From: Thioalkalivibrio sp. ALE14
Lineage (GTDB): Bacteria > Pseudomonadota > Gammaproteobacteria > Ectothiorhodospirales > Ectothiorhodospiraceae
Length of the DNA stretch: 64,000 nt
NCBI RefSeq assembly: GCF_000376845.1
Contig: NZ_AQXY01000031.1
Location: forward strand, 300,792 to 364,791
Direction: 5' to 3'
Of the stretch, positions 26,938 to 36,617 are shown one piece after another. Below the pieces are notes generated by a model, which was not told the DNA's origin, did not search any database, and worked only from the letters and a program-made list of their open reading frames with translations. Both the position numbers and the translations under genes were made by a program. The number at the start of each line of letters is the position of its first letter. The first letter of the stretch is position 1.

Positions 26938-28167
26938 ATGCCCAGGTACCACTCGCCCCTCCCCGCTACCGGCGGCATCCGCTACTCCGACTACCTCGCC
27001 CGGACCACCCTGCGCGCATGGGTCGGCATGTCGTTCGTGACCGCCAGCCTGCTGATCCTAGGCGGCCTCGCCCTGTCCTGGCTGATCGTCTACACCGGGG
27101 GCGGCGCGGACAGCATCGTCCCGCACTTTTACTACGTCCCCATCCTGTTCGCCGCCGCGCGCTTCGGCGCGACCGCCGCGCTGGTCGTGGCCCTGGTGGC
27201 CGGCGTGCTGGCCGGACCCATGACGCCGGTGGATGTCACCGCCGGCATCGCCCAGGAAACCGAGCGCTGGCTCACCCGCACCGGCTTTTTCATTGGCATC
27301 GGCCAGCTGATGGCCTGGCTGGTCATCCCCGCGCTGCACCCGGTCACCGAGGAACTGCGGCGCATGCGCCAGGAATTCGATATCCGGCGCGGGCTGCGGC
27401 ACAACGAGTTTTTCCTGCGCTACCAACCGATTTACTCCCTGGCGCAGGAGCGCCATGTTGGCGTCGAGGCGCTGATCCGCTGGCAACACCCCATCCGCGG
27501 AGAACTATCCCCGGCGGAGTTTCTGGACGTGGCGGAGGATTCCACGTTAATCCATGACATCTGCGATCTGGCCCTGGACGAGGGCTGCCGCCAGGCGGCC
27601 GCGTGGAACGCTCTGGCCGCCGAACACGGCCGCCCCGCATGGTACGTGGCTATCAACCTCTCGGCGCACGACATCGTCCGCCCCGAAATGGCGGCCCATG
27701 TCGCGGCCGCGCTGGATCGCCATCGGCTACCGCCGGAGTTGCTGCACATCGAACTGACCGAGACAGTGCTGGCGATGGACGCGGCCACCGATGCCCTGAA
27801 GCAGCTCAAGTCACTCGGCATCCAGCTCGCCATCGACGACTTCGGCACGGGTTATTCCTCGCTGGCCTACCTCAACCGCTTCCCCATCGACATCCTCAAG
27901 ATCGACCGCCAGCTGATCTCCGGACTCGGCATTGATCCGTCCGCCCACGACCTCTCGCGCGGCATGGTCCTGCTGGCCGAGTCACTGGGCCTGCGAACCA
28001 TCGCCGAGGGCGTGGAGACGAAGGAACAACTGGCAATCGGCCGCGAACTGAAATTCGATTGCATCCAGGGCTACTACTTCGCCCGCCCGTTACGGGCCGA
28101 AGAGATCCCATCCCTGCTGCTTTCCGACACGCCGCACACCGGCCATCTCCACGCGGTGCGCTACTGA
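26938..28167 (+). CDS. Membrane EAL phosphodiesterase
   Basis: A 409-residue protein with an N-terminal membrane region of about three or four helices (28-50, 60-105, 118-135) and a cytoplasmic EAL domain (about 150-400). Catalytic motifs are complete: [42 protein letters not shown] and GYYF. It should degrade c-di-GMP. The membrane part looks like an integral MASE-type sensor rather than a periplasmic one. ATG at 26938 or GTG at 26935 could start it, both behind AAAGGAAG. Its last 7 bases overlap the next gene tail-to-tail. Confidence 0.88.
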   Translation: MPRYHSPLPATGGIRYSDYLARTTLRAWVGMSFVTASLLILGGLALSWLIVYTGGGADSIVPHFYYVPILFAAARFGATAALVVALVAGVLAGPMTPVDVTAGIAQETERWLTRTGFFIGIGQLMAWLVIPALHPVTEELRRMRQEFDIRRGLRHNEFFLRYQPIYSLAQERHVGVEALIRWQHPIRGELSPAEFLDVAEDSTLIHDICDLALDEGCRQAAAWNALAAEHGRPAWYVAINLSAHDIVRPEMAAHVAAALDRHRLPPELLHIELTETVLAMDAATDALKQLKSLGIQLAIDDFGTGYSSLAYLNRFPIDILKIDRQLISGLGIDPSAHDLSRGMVLLAESLGLRTIAEGVETKEQLAIGRELKFDCIQGYYFARPLRAEEIPSLLLSDTPHTGHLHAVRY

Positions 28168-28856
28168 CCGAAATAGTCCCGCAGGAGCTGGGTCGTTCGA
28201 GCGGCCGGTTCCTCGCGGATGCGCCGCTCCTCGTCCGCGAGGATGGTGAACAGCCCGTCCAGGGCGTGGTCGGTCACGTAGCGGTCCAGGTCCACGTCCA
28301 GCCCGGACAGCCCGGGAATACGGCCCGCCGCATCGCGCAGCGGCTGGTACACCCGGTAAACGTCGGCCCGCTCCATCTGCTCGCGCACGATCGGCATGTA
28401 ACGTTCGCGCAGGGTGGACTCCGACGCCCCGCGCAGATACTGCGTGGCGGCGTCCTCGTCGCCGCGCAGCACGCCGTACACATCATCCGGGCGCATCCCG
28501 CGGATCGCACTGACGAACACCGGCACCGCCTCCTGCGCCGCCGCCTCCGCCGCCCGGTTCATGCGCCGCTCGAGGTCGTCCACCTCGCTGGCGAATCCGA
28601 CCCGGCGCAGCACGTCCCCGGCCTGCTCCAGTTCCTGCGGCAGCCCGATCCGGATCAGCGCGTTGCCCCAGTAGCCATCCTCGCGCCCGGTCCGCTGCAC
28701 CGTGCGCTCGGTCCCCACCCGCAGGGCCTCGCGAATCGCCTCCTCGGCGCGATCCCCGCCGCCGTTCAGACCGAAATCGCGGACGTCCAGTCCGGCACAG
28801 GCGGACAGCAGCAGGAAGGGGAGAAAAAGCCAGGGGAGCAAGAACGCGCGTCGCAT
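28161..28856 (-). CDS. DUF4197 family lipoprotein
   Basis: A 231-residue protein with lipobox LLSAC (Cys about 20). The mature part matches DUF4197: EAIREALRVGTERTVQ, DGYWGNALIRIGLPQEL, DDVYGVLRGDEDAATQYL, then DRYVTDHALDGLFTILADEE and the terminal ARTTQLLRDYFGQ. The family is widespread in proteobacteria, helical and of unknown function. The lipobox here predicts anchoring to the envelope. Confidence 0.85.
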   Translation of the reverse strand: MRRAFLLPWLFLPFLLLSACAGLDVRDFGLNGGGDRAEEAIREALRVGTERTVQRTGREDGYWGNALIRIGLPQELEQAGDVLRRVGFASEVDDLERRMNRAAEAAAQEAVPVFVSAIRGMRPDDVYGVLRGDEDAATQYLRGASESTLRERYMPIVREQMERADVYRVYQPLRDAAGRIPGLSGLDVDLDRYVTDHALDGLFTILADEERRIREEPAARTTQLLRDYFGQ

Positions 28857-28970
28857 ATCGAAACGTCCGAAAGGGTCGTCCTGCCATCATACACAGGGGA
28901 CCGGGCAGCCCCGACACCCCCACCGGATCCCTCTTGCCGTGGAGGCCGGCTTGTCCGATGGTGATCGTCC

Positions 28971-30035
28971 ATGAATGCCGCACGTCCCGAACCGTCCCGG
29001 CGCCGCCGGGGTCTTGTTGCCTTCCTGATCCTGGTAGGCCTGCCCCTGCTCGCCCTGGCGATCTGGGTCGGCTGGGCCGAGCAGAATCCAGAGCAGGAGC
29101 GCGAACTGCGGGTCGAGGTCCAGGACCGCCTGCACGAGTGGTTCCCCGAGGCGATGGAACTGCCCGACGAGCTGCGCGGCTTCGTGCCGCGCTCCGAGCG
29201 GTTCGATGACGGCCATCCGCCGGAAGTGCTGCTGCTGCACGGCCTGGACGAGCCCGGAGACATATGGGACACGCTCGCCCCCGCCCTGGACGACGCCGGG
29301 ATCAATGCCTGGGAGTTCCGCTATCCCAACGACCAGGCCATCGACCACAGCGCGGACCTCCTTGCCGAGCACTGGGCGCAACTGGAGGGCGACGACCCGC
29401 TGATCCTGATCGGCCACAGCATGGGCGGCCTGGTGATTCGCGATTTCGTGACGCGCTACCGGCACCCCGAAGGCACGCCTCCCAAGGTCGGGGGACGGCC
29501 GATCGCGGGCGTGATCCTCGTCGCCACCCCCAACCACGGCTCCGAGTGGGCCCGCCTGCGGGTCTGGCTGGAGGTCCGCGAATGGCTGGCCGACATCCAG
29601 GAACAACGCTTCTCGCTGTTTGCCGGCCTGCGCGACGGCACCGGGGCGGCCAAGATCGACCTCCGCCCGGACAGCCAATTCCTGGCCGAACTGAACGCGC
29701 GCCCCTGGCCGGAGGCCATCCCGGTCCGCATCATCGGCGGCAAGCTACCCGAACCTACCCCCGCCATGCGCGAGAGTCTGGCCGCGCTGGACGAGCAGAT
29801 CGACCTGGAGGCCGTCGCCGGACGCATCAGCGAGTGGTGGGAGCAGACCGACGAGGAGCTGGGCGACGGCGTGGTGCCAGTGGAATCGCTCCGCCTGGAC
29901 GGGCATCCGGATCCGCTGATCCTCGAGGCCTCGCACCGGGGGCTGCTGGTGCCCGGCCCGCTGACGGACGATCCGCCCGCCATCGACCCTATCCTCCACA
30001 TCCTCGAACGCTGGCACGCGACACCCGGGGGCTGA
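28971..30035 (+). CDS. Membrane-anchored alpha/beta hydrolase (PGAP1/lipase-like)
   Basis: A 354-residue protein with one N-terminal transmembrane helix (about 15-35), then an alpha/beta-hydrolase domain. VLLLHGLDEPGDIWDTL is the oxyanion strand, LIGHSMGGLVIRDF carries the serine nucleophile (GHSMG), and VATPNHGSEWARL is typical of the PGAP1/triacylglycerol-lipase branch. The acid and histidine are probably in DGVVPVES and ASHRGLL. The catalytic domain is likely periplasmic. Substrate unknown. Confidence 0.82.
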   Translation: MNAARPEPSRRRRGLVAFLILVGLPLLALAIWVGWAEQNPEQERELRVEVQDRLHEWFPEAMELPDELRGFVPRSERFDDGHPPEVLLLHGLDEPGDIWDTLAPALDDAGINAWEFRYPNDQAIDHSADLLAEHWAQLEGDDPLILIGHSMGGLVIRDFVTRYRHPEGTPPKVGGRPIAGVILVATPNHGSEWARLRVWLEVREWLADIQEQRFSLFAGLRDGTGAAKIDLRPDSQFLAELNARPWPEAIPVRIIGGKLPEPTPAMRESLAALDEQIDLEAVAGRISEWWEQTDEELGDGVVPVESLRLDGHPDPLILEASHRGLLVPGPLTDDPPAIDPILHILERWHATPGG

Positions 30036-30063
30036 ACACCCGGCTCGGGCCCGGCCCGCGCCG

Positions 30064-31041
30064 CTATCCGCCGCGCTCGACCAGCTCCACACGGCGGTTC
30101 TGGGCCCGCCCTGCCTCCGTGCGGTTGGTGGTGACCGGCGCCATCATTCCGGCCCCGGCGGCCTGAAGCCGGCCTCCTGCAATCCCGTGCTGATCGCGCA
30201 GCCAGTTCACCACGGACTGCGCGCGCTCCAGGGACAGCGACACGTTGTAGTCAAAGTCACCGGTGTTGTCGGTATGCCCGACCACCAGCAGCTCCATGGA
30301 TGACTGCTCGTTCATCAGGTCCGCGATCGTCGCCAGCGCCGCGGCGGATTCCGGGAGGATCGCCGCGCTGTTCACCTCGAACAGAATGTCCTGCACCGCC
30401 ACGCGGCCGTCCTCGATCAGGCCGGTCTCCATCTCGCCGGCGGTCAGCGGCTGGTGATCCATGGTCGTATCCATATCCTCCGCGGTCACGATCGCCTTGG
30501 AGACTGCCGGGCCGTCGACCCGACGGGCGTTGAACACGGCAATCCCCGCCAGCACATCCCCGGCCTCGGAGCGCGCCGCGATGTAGCGCACCTGACGATC
30601 CCGGTTGGCCACCCGGCAGCAATCGCGCGCCCCCCGCTCGAACAGGCCGGACTCCCGGAAAAAGGTCCGTCCCGCCCCGCCAGAGAGCTCCTCCTCGGAG
30701 CCGGTAAACAGGATCTCGAAACCGCGTGCCTCCAGCGCCTGCAGGTAGCTGCGCTTCACCCGCAGCGTGGTTACGCTGGGGTCCTCGAAGTTATAGCTCA
30801 GGCGCAGGACTTCGCCCTCCAGCCGTTCGACCGACTCGAACCCATCCGCGTCCCACGGCCCGGTGGGCACCGTGAGCCGGTCAAAATCGCTCTGGTCCTG
30901 ATACACGATGTACGAACCCGCCACCCGCGGCACATCCGGGTGATCCCCAGCCCCGTCGATGTCGGCCGCGCCCACGCTGCCCACCCCCATCAGCCCCGCG
31001 ACGACCCAGCCCGCAACCGCCGTGTACGCACGTTTCCCCAT
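30064..31041 (-). CDS. Exported OmpA-family protein with DUF4892-like front domain
   Basis: A 325-residue protein with a signal peptide (about 1-25, ending VGA). The first half (DQSDFDRLTVPTG, RLSYNFEDPSVTTLRVKRSY, a cysteine pair DCC) is a less known domain. The C-terminal ~115 residues form an OmpA peptidoglycan-binding domain: DILFEVNSAAILPESAAAL, VVGHTDNTGDFDYNVSLSLE and TNRTEAGRAQNRRVEL. It should link the outer membrane or periplasm to peptidoglycan. ATG at 31041 follows GGGGG five bases upstream; in-frame starts further up lack this. Confidence 0.82.
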   Translation of the reverse strand: MGKRAYTAVAGWVVAGLMGVGSVGAADIDGAGDHPDVPRVAGSYIVYQDQSDFDRLTVPTGPWDADGFESVERLEGEVLRLSYNFEDPSVTTLRVKRSYLQALEARGFEILFTGSEEELSGGAGRTFFRESGLFERGARDCCRVANRDRQVRYIAARSEAGDVLAGIAVFNARRVDGPAVSKAIVTAEDMDTTMDHQPLTAGEMETGLIEDGRVAVQDILFEVNSAAILPESAAALATIADLMNEQSSMELLVVGHTDNTGDFDYNVSLSLERAQSVVNWLRDQHGIAGGRLQAAGAGMMAPVTTNRTEAGRAQNRRVELVERGG

Positions 31042-31171
31042 GTGATGCCCCCTGTCCATACCCAAGATACGGCCCTACGCATACCCCAGCCGCAAGGCGC
31101 CCTGCAACCCCGAACCCGTCGCCCCGACCTACCGCAGCGGAACATCGACGGGAATCCCGGCTCTCAAGGGC

Positions 31172-31315
31172 ATGGACATCCCCCTGCTCGTCATCGGCGC
31201 CCTGCTCGTCGCCAGCCTGACCGCCTTCTTCTCCGGCGTGCTGCCCTATCCCATCGGCTGGATCATCCTGGGCATCGCCTTCATCGCGCGGCTGCTCTAT
31301 CTGGGCGGGCGCTGA
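31172..31315 (+). CDS. 47-residue membrane microprotein
   Basis: A very short frame with an ATG just behind AAGGG and two hydrophobic segments (residues 3-21 and 25-44) broken by the turn SGVLPYPIGW. It ends LLYLGGR. The composition is membrane-like throughout. I do not know a family. It sits in the gap between the OmpA gene and the MOSC gene. Confidence 0.5.
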   Translation: MDIPLLVIGALLVASLTAFFSGVLPYPIGWIILGIAFIARLLYLGGR

Positions 31316-31385
31316 ACCACCAGTCGTCACCGGTGTATGGACGTTGTATCGTCAAGACTCCGCGCTAGCCTGGGACTGCACCCGC

Positions 31386-32081
31386 ATGACTGCCAACCGA
31401 CTCATCGGCCTCTACACCGGCCGCGTGGCCACGGACTTCGCCAATGGCCGCGCCAGCGCCATCGACAAGCAGCCGGTGCCCGGCGCGGTGGCGGTAGAGC
31501 CCCTTGGCCTGGTCGGTGACGAGCAGGCGGACCCCGACAACCACGGCGGACCGGAGCGGGCCCTGCTCCACTACAGCCTGGACCGTTATGCCGGCTGGCA
31601 GGCACAGTACCCGGACCAGGCCGCCCGCTTCGCCGCCCCCGGCTTCGGCGAGAACCTCGCCAGCCACGGCATGGACGAGCACAGCGTGCACATCGGCGAT
31701 ATCTATCGCATCGGCACCACCCGGGTGCAGGTCAGCCAGCCCCGCACGCCGTGCTGGAAGCTCGACGTGCGCTTCGGCATCCCGGGCCTGGCGCGCGAGG
31801 TCCAGGAGACCGGCCGCTGCGGCTGGTTCTACCGCGTACTGCAACCGGGCACCCTCACCGTGGGCGATACCATCGAACACCTCGAACGCCAGCCCGACAG
31901 CCTCTGCATCGCCGCGGCCATGGCAGCGGTCTATCGGCAACCGGACCCCCAGCACCTGCAGCAACTCGCCGACTGCGAGGCCCTGGCCCCCAACTGGCGG
32001 GAAAAGGCCCGGCGAAAGCTGCGCGGCACCCCCGATGCCCGCAGCCATCAGCGCCTCACCGGCGCACCGCCCACCCGGTAA
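31386..32081 (+). CDS. MOSC-domain protein (YiiM-like)
   Basis: A 231-residue soluble protein. DNHGGPERALLHYSLDRYAG, GFGENLASHGMDE, VQVSQPRTPCWKLDVRFG and TGRCGWFYRVLQPGTL follow the YiiM layout, with the conserved cysteine in TPCWKL that MOSC proteins use for sulfur or molybdenum-cofactor chemistry. YiiM and relatives detoxify N-hydroxylated bases with the molybdenum cofactor. The start at 31386 gives the family N-terminus. A hairpin follows the gene. Confidence 0.88.
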   Translation: MTANRLIGLYTGRVATDFANGRASAIDKQPVPGAVAVEPLGLVGDEQADPDNHGGPERALLHYSLDRYAGWQAQYPDQAARFAAPGFGENLASHGMDEHSVHIGDIYRIGTTRVQVSQPRTPCWKLDVRFGIPGLAREVQETGRCGWFYRVLQPGTLTVGDTIEHLERQPDSLCIAAAMAAVYRQPDPQHLQQLADCEALAPNWREKARRKLRGTPDARSHQRLTGAPPTR

Positions 32082-32146
32082 CCCCCCAGTACCCGGCTGG
32101 CGGACGCAACGGCCCAAGTCCACGCCCCATCTCCGAATCACGTTCC

Positions 32147-32180
32147 GGAGCCCCGGGACGACGGCGACCCCGGGGCTTCC
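32147..32180. terminator. Hairpin between convergent genes
   Basis: GGAGCCCCGGG at 32147-32157 pairs with CCCCGGGGCTTCC at 32168-32180, lying between the MOSC gene and the gene at 32226. It may stop transcription from both sides. Confidence 0.45.
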
Positions 32181-32225
32181 GTCGCCCCCCATCCAGTCCC
32201 GGCACCGCCCGTCGAGTATTAACGT

Positions 32226-32588
32226 CTACGGGCGGGAGAAGGCCCAGGTGCTCGTAGAGACAGGGCCTTCGGGCGCCATGGCCCCGTACTCCACCCAGCG
32301 CGCATGAAGCCGGGCGCCCGTTACCAGCAGCTCGGCACCCTCGGTCACGGCCACGAGCGCCACTTGGCCATCCGCAAAACCGCGCGCGCATCCTTGCCGA
32401 TCGTCGCCTCGCGTTCCGTCCGCGTGGAGCACCCGTTCAAGCTCCAGCGTGACGTACCCCTCGGCCCGCACCACTACCGTCACTTCGAAACGGCATTCCG
32501 ACCAGTGCGAGGCACGGACCAACGTGACGCTTGCCAGCAACAGGCCGGCCAGCCCCACACCCACCAGGATTCTCGAAAAAGCCATCAC
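32226..32588 (-). CDS. Small exported protein, unknown
   Basis: A 120-residue protein with a hydrophobic leader (about 5-25, ending VRAS). The mature part is strand-rich (CRFEVTVVVRAEGYVTLELE, GQVALVAVTEGAELLVTGAR), with two cysteines that could pair. I do not recognise it. Start is GTG at 32588 or the ATG next to it; GGGGAG is seven and ten bases upstream. Confidence 0.55.
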   Translation of the reverse strand: MMAFSRILVGVGLAGLLLASVTLVRASHWSECRFEVTVVVRAEGYVTLELERVLHADGTRGDDRQGCARGFADGQVALVAVTEGAELLVTGARLHARWVEYGAMAPEGPVSTSTWAFSRP

Positions 32589-32739
32589 CGCGTGTCTCCC
32601 CGGGCGCGCTGACTGGTCTGTACTGGCATCCCGCCTGGACTCGCTTTACAGTACCCATGCCCGAAACAGGGGTGTAACGGGCAGAAAAAGCATAATCAAA
32701 AACAAAAACAATTTCTTGAAATCACCAAAGGAGACTCCA

Positions 32740-33279
32740 ATGAAACATTCAGAGACCCCGGCCAAGCGCCGCACGGTTACCGCGAGGCCGCGTTTCCGGC
32801 TTCTGGCCGCCCTGGCCTGCACCGCACTTGTCGGCCTCGGCTGGAACGCATCTGCCACGGCGTTCGAGCCCGAAGCCAAGGTCGTCTATCACGTGGACTA
32901 TGGCGATCCCCAACGACTCTCCTCGATGCTGACCAGCATCAACAACATGATGACGCACTACCAGAACGAGTTCATGGATGTCGACGTGCGGGTGGTATTC
33001 ATGTCCGATGGCATACGGTTCGCCACTGACAACAACCTTGAAGGCACCCCGTTCGAGTCCGATCAGGCGTTCATCGAGGAACGCGACGAACTCCGCACGC
33101 GGCTCGCCGGGCTGAAGCAAACGCACGGGGTACAGTACGAGCTTTGCGACATTACCCGGACGCGGGTCCGGCTGGACCATGACGAGGTCTACGACAAGGT
33201 CAGCCTGGTTCCCTCCGGTGTTGTCCGCCTGGCGGAACTCCAGAACGAAGAAGGCTTCGCCTACATCAAGATCGACTGA
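32740..33279 (+). CDS. Exported DsrE-family protein
   Basis: A 179-residue protein with a signal peptide (about 1-42, ending SATAF). The mature domain has the DsrE/YchN pattern: VVYHVDYGDPQRLSSMLTSI, DVDVRVVFMSDGIRF, LKQTHGVQYELCDITRTRV, and the ending SGVVRLAELQNEEGFAYIKI. The single cysteine (ELCDIT) is at the position used for sulfur transfer or structure in this family. Relatives occur widely in sulfur-oxidising bacteria. AAAGGAG lies nine bases before the ATG. The upstream 100 bp are A-rich. Confidence 0.82.
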   Translation: MKHSETPAKRRTVTARPRFRLLAALACTALVGLGWNASATAFEPEAKVVYHVDYGDPQRLSSMLTSINNMMTHYQNEFMDVDVRVVFMSDGIRFATDNNLEGTPFESDQAFIEERDELRTRLAGLKQTHGVQYELCDITRTRVRLDHDEVYDKVSLVPSGVVRLAELQNEEGFAYIKID

Positions 33280-33429
33280 CCCCAGGGGCAGAGCCCCTTC
33301 CATGTCGCGAGGCATCCAGGCGATGCCCCGTGGCATCGGGTCTTGCCGCCATCCCTCGCCCAGATCGCACATTCCAGTGCCCGGCCCACCAGGGAAACCC
33401 GCAACAACGCCCCCTGGCAACACCGCTGA

Positions 33430-33774
33430 TCAGGGACGGTCGAGTAGACGGTAATCCCGCGATCCATCATCCCGTTCGGTAACCACGAGTTCGACCTCGC
33501 GGCCCACTTCCATCGGGCTTCGCAGCTCCTGCCACAGAAACCGGACCGGACCGTCCGTGGGCGTGTCGACAACGACACGAATCCATGCCGTGTCCTCGGT
33601 CTCCCGTTCGACCTCGATCACCGGTGCCCGGATCACCTCCCGACTGGCTACGCCAGGCCCGAACCAGTCCGAATACAGCAACACGCCCAGGACTGCCAGC
33701 ATGCCCATCGCCGCGAATGCCGCCCGTGTATTCCGAAAGGCATATGCCAGATTGTTCCAGAAACGCCCGACCAT
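33430..33774 (-). CDS. Small membrane-anchored protein, unknown
   Basis: A 114-residue protein with one N-terminal helix (about 20-38, AAMGMLAVLGVLLYSDWF) and a strand-rich soluble domain (RETEDTAWIRVVVDTP, VRFLWQELRSPMEVG, VELVVTERDDGSRDYRLL). It resembles a periplasmic domain on a signal anchor. No motif is known to me. GAGGGGG precedes the ATG at 33774. Confidence 0.55.
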   Translation of the reverse strand: MVGRFWNNLAYAFRNTRAAFAAMGMLAVLGVLLYSDWFGPGVASREVIRAPVIEVERETEDTAWIRVVVDTPTDGPVRFLWQELRSPMEVGREVELVVTERDDGSRDYRLLDRP

Positions 33775-34005
33775 CCCGCCCCCTCTATCCAGCAAACGTT
33801 GACGACTGGGCGCCGACCGACTCCTTCCGACAAAATCCGTGGGGCCTGCTCCACCTCGACTTCCGGGTAAGCACAGGAGTCTCGCCAGCAGGCAGTCGGA
33901 TCGAAGATCCCGGAAAATCCGGCCGCATGCCCGTCGTTTTCTACCGGCTCGTGATATGCGACGCCGCCCGGTACCGGTCGGCGCCACTTACCCGGAGTGC
34001 AGGGG

Positions 34006-36390
34006 TCAATTCGCCCGACGGATCCCTTCCGGGCCGACCAATGGTTCCGGACGATCCAGGCCGAACCCCTGCCCATGGGTGACGCCGACCTCCACGAGAA
34101 GCGCCCGTATGGCATCGTCCTCCACTTGTTCGGCAATCGTGGTCAGCCCCAGGATCTGACCCACCTCGTGAATAGCCCGCACCATGGCAAGATCGACTGG
34201 ATCGGTGTTGATGTCACGGACAAAACCGCCATCGATCTTCAGATAATCCACCGGAAGGTGCTTTAGATAGGAAAAAGAGGACAGACCGCTGCCAAAATCG
34301 TCCAGCGCGAACTGGCAGCCCGTTCGTCGCATCTCGGTCATCAGGCGGGCAGTGCGCTGCAGATGGCGCACCGCTGCGGTCTCGGTGATCTCGAAACACA
34401 GGCGGTCGCCGGGTATGCCGGACTTCACGACCGACTCCTGCAGAAACTCCAAGAAGGCATCGTTATTCAGTGACGAACCGGACAGGTTGATCCCCATCAC
34501 CGGAAGGACGCGGCATCCCCCGGCCTGCAGTTCCTCCATGTACGTCAGTGTCCGGGCCACCACCCAGCGGTCGACCTGCCCCATCAGGTCATAGCGTTCG
34601 GCCGCCGGAATGAAGGTGTCCGGCCGAACCAACTCACCCGCGCTGTCGCGCAGCCGAAGCAGGATCTCGGAATACGCATCCGAATCGTCGGCCAGGCGGC
34701 GGACCGGTTGCGCCCAGAGTTCGAAACGATCCTGCTCGATTGCGTCCGGAATGCTGCTGACCCAGTGCAGTTCGCCCACCCGGTCACGCAAGTCCTCGTC
34801 CTCCGCCCGGAACACGCGCACCTGGTTGCGCCCCGTATCCTTGACCACGTAACAGGCCGCGTCCGCCTGTTGCAGGATCAGCCGCGTCGACTCGCTCGCT
34901 TCGCTGACCTCGACCAGCCCCAGACTGGCCGAAAGGGAGAACGTCGACTCGTCCCAGTAGAAACGGAAGTTGGCCAGTTCCCGACCGATCTCCTCGGCCA
35001 GGGTTCGCCCCTCCTCGATGTCCCGATCGACCATCAGGATCCCGAATTCATCCCCACCGAGACGCGCGACGATATCGCGTTCGCACACCAGATGAAGCAA
35101 CAGGGACGAAATCTGACGCAGGAGCTCGTCACCCGCGGTATGCCCACGGGTGTCGTTGATGATCTTGAACTGGTCGAGATCGAGATAGCACAGGGTATGC
35201 CGGGTGTGGTGCTTGCGCGCGGAACGTAGCTGTTCCTCGAGACACGCCTCGAAGGCCGGGCGGTTCAGCAACCCGGTCAGGGCATCATGCGTGGCCTGAT
35301 GGTCGAGCCGGCGCATCACTTCGCGCAATTCGCTGACGTCACGCATCACAAGGACGCTCGCCTGGCTGCCGTCGGCGCGATTCAGGATCGGTGTAAACGA
35401 GAGCTGGACCGGACGGGTCTGGTCGTTCGCCGTATGCAGGCGCATATGGACATGCTGGCTTGCACCCCGCGCGACCTGACCGCTGGATTCGAACCGCGCG
35501 GACATCGAGTCCCCGCTGGTCTCGTCTTCCAGACGCACCGCCTCGTCGAGGGGCCGTTCGACCAGTTGTGCGGCGGACTCACCCAGCAGCAGGCTGGCGA
35601 CCGGATTGACGTATTCGATACGCCCATGGTCGTCGGTGGTAATCACCGCATCACCGATCGACTCCAGCGTGGTCTGCGCCCGCTCCTTCTCGCGCCGGTT
35701 CTGTTCCCGTTCACTGGCGATGATCCCCTGCTGATGCATGTGTGTCAGGGTCATGCTCAGCCAGTCGGCGGCCAGTTGCAGGAACCGCCGTTCCAGCGCG
35801 TCCGGTGGCTTGCGCCTCGCGTCGTGGCGGTAGAGCACCAGCAGGCCACGCTGGTTGTCGGGAAGCGAAAGCCCGACCGTCTCGAGACAAGCGGGAAGCG
35901 AATCCGGACTCCGGGAGCGCAGTTCCTTGCAGGTTCCGGGCCGGCCTTCCTCCAGGGACAACGCCGAAAGTTCCCGCAACACGCTTTCGGACAATGGCGG
36001 CGTCTGACGCGGAGGGTGATGCTGGAGCTGTCTGCCCCCCCGACCCCCCTGCTCCAGTTCATAGAGGGCAACGCCGTCCATCCGCAACTGCTCGGCAACC
36101 ACCCGCAGCAAATGCCCAATGGCCTCCTCGTGGTCGCTGCTGGCCTGCGTCGCTTCAACAAAGGTATTCAGGAGATCGGTCTGCGACCGCAGGAGATGCA
36201 TCCGGGCCAGCATGACCCCGAAGACAACACCCACAACAGAGGGGATCGCCAGCAGGCTTGGCTCGAACCGGTCAGCCCCATATACGAACAGGAACTGGAC
36301 CGCCGCCAACAACAAGACAATCCCGACGGCGAACCCGACATACCGGGCATAGACCCCCCAGGTGTTCCGTAACCGGAGCTGTGCCCGCAT
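34006..36390 (-). CDS. Membrane GAF-PAS-GGDEF-EAL protein with degenerate EAL motif
   Basis: A 794-residue protein: two transmembrane helices (about 15-37, 45-65), GAF-like (75-215), PAS (235-355), GGDEF (360-530) and EAL (545-790). ARLGGDEF is intact, but the I-site reads CERD instead of RxxD. The EAL signature is SEILLRL, keeping the glutamate. Other EAL positions remain in altered form (GINLSGSS, EITET, DDFGSGLSSF, LKIDGG, AEQVED). Cyclase activity is likely; phosphodiesterase activity is uncertain. AAAGGGG precedes the ATG. Confidence 0.87.
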   Translation of the reverse strand: MRAQLRLRNTWGVYARYVGFAVGIVLLLAAVQFLFVYGADRFEPSLLAIPSVVGVVFGVMLARMHLLRSQTDLLNTFVEATQASSDHEEAIGHLLRVVAEQLRMDGVALYELEQGGRGGRQLQHHPPRQTPPLSESVLRELSALSLEEGRPGTCKELRSRSPDSLPACLETVGLSLPDNQRGLLVLYRHDARRKPPDALERRFLQLAADWLSMTLTHMHQQGIIASEREQNRREKERAQTTLESIGDAVITTDDHGRIEYVNPVASLLLGESAAQLVERPLDEAVRLEDETSGDSMSARFESSGQVARGASQHVHMRLHTANDQTRPVQLSFTPILNRADGSQASVLVMRDVSELREVMRRLDHQATHDALTGLLNRPAFEACLEEQLRSARKHHTRHTLCYLDLDQFKIINDTRGHTAGDELLRQISSLLLHLVCERDIVARLGGDEFGILMVDRDIEEGRTLAEEIGRELANFRFYWDESTFSLSASLGLVEVSEASESTRLILQQADAACYVVKDTGRNQVRVFRAEDEDLRDRVGELHWVSSIPDAIEQDRFELWAQPVRRLADDSDAYSEILLRLRDSAGELVRPDTFIPAAERYDLMGQVDRWVVARTLTYMEELQAGGCRVLPVMGINLSGSSLNNDAFLEFLQESVVKSGIPGDRLCFEITETAAVRHLQRTARLMTEMRRTGCQFALDDFGSGLSSFSYLKHLPVDYLKIDGGFVRDINTDPVDLAMVRAIHEVGQILGLTTIAEQVEDDAIRALLVEVGVTHGQGFGLDRPEPLVGPEGIRRAN

Positions 36391-36617
36391 CCCATCCCCT
36401 TTGTGTCGATGCGACGTATGGCATCACCGGACGCGTTGCCACAATGTCCATGAAAACGCACACGTTACCCCTTCACTATAGCCGGTGGACGATCGGCCTG
36501 AAAGGATGCGAATGGCGGACCATTGGCGTTGATCGGAGCGGTACTCGAACCCGGCTTTTCCTTCGTGCCAGGCGGGTCGTCACGGAGTAGCATGACAGTT
36601 CGCTTTGTGCGGGAGAG

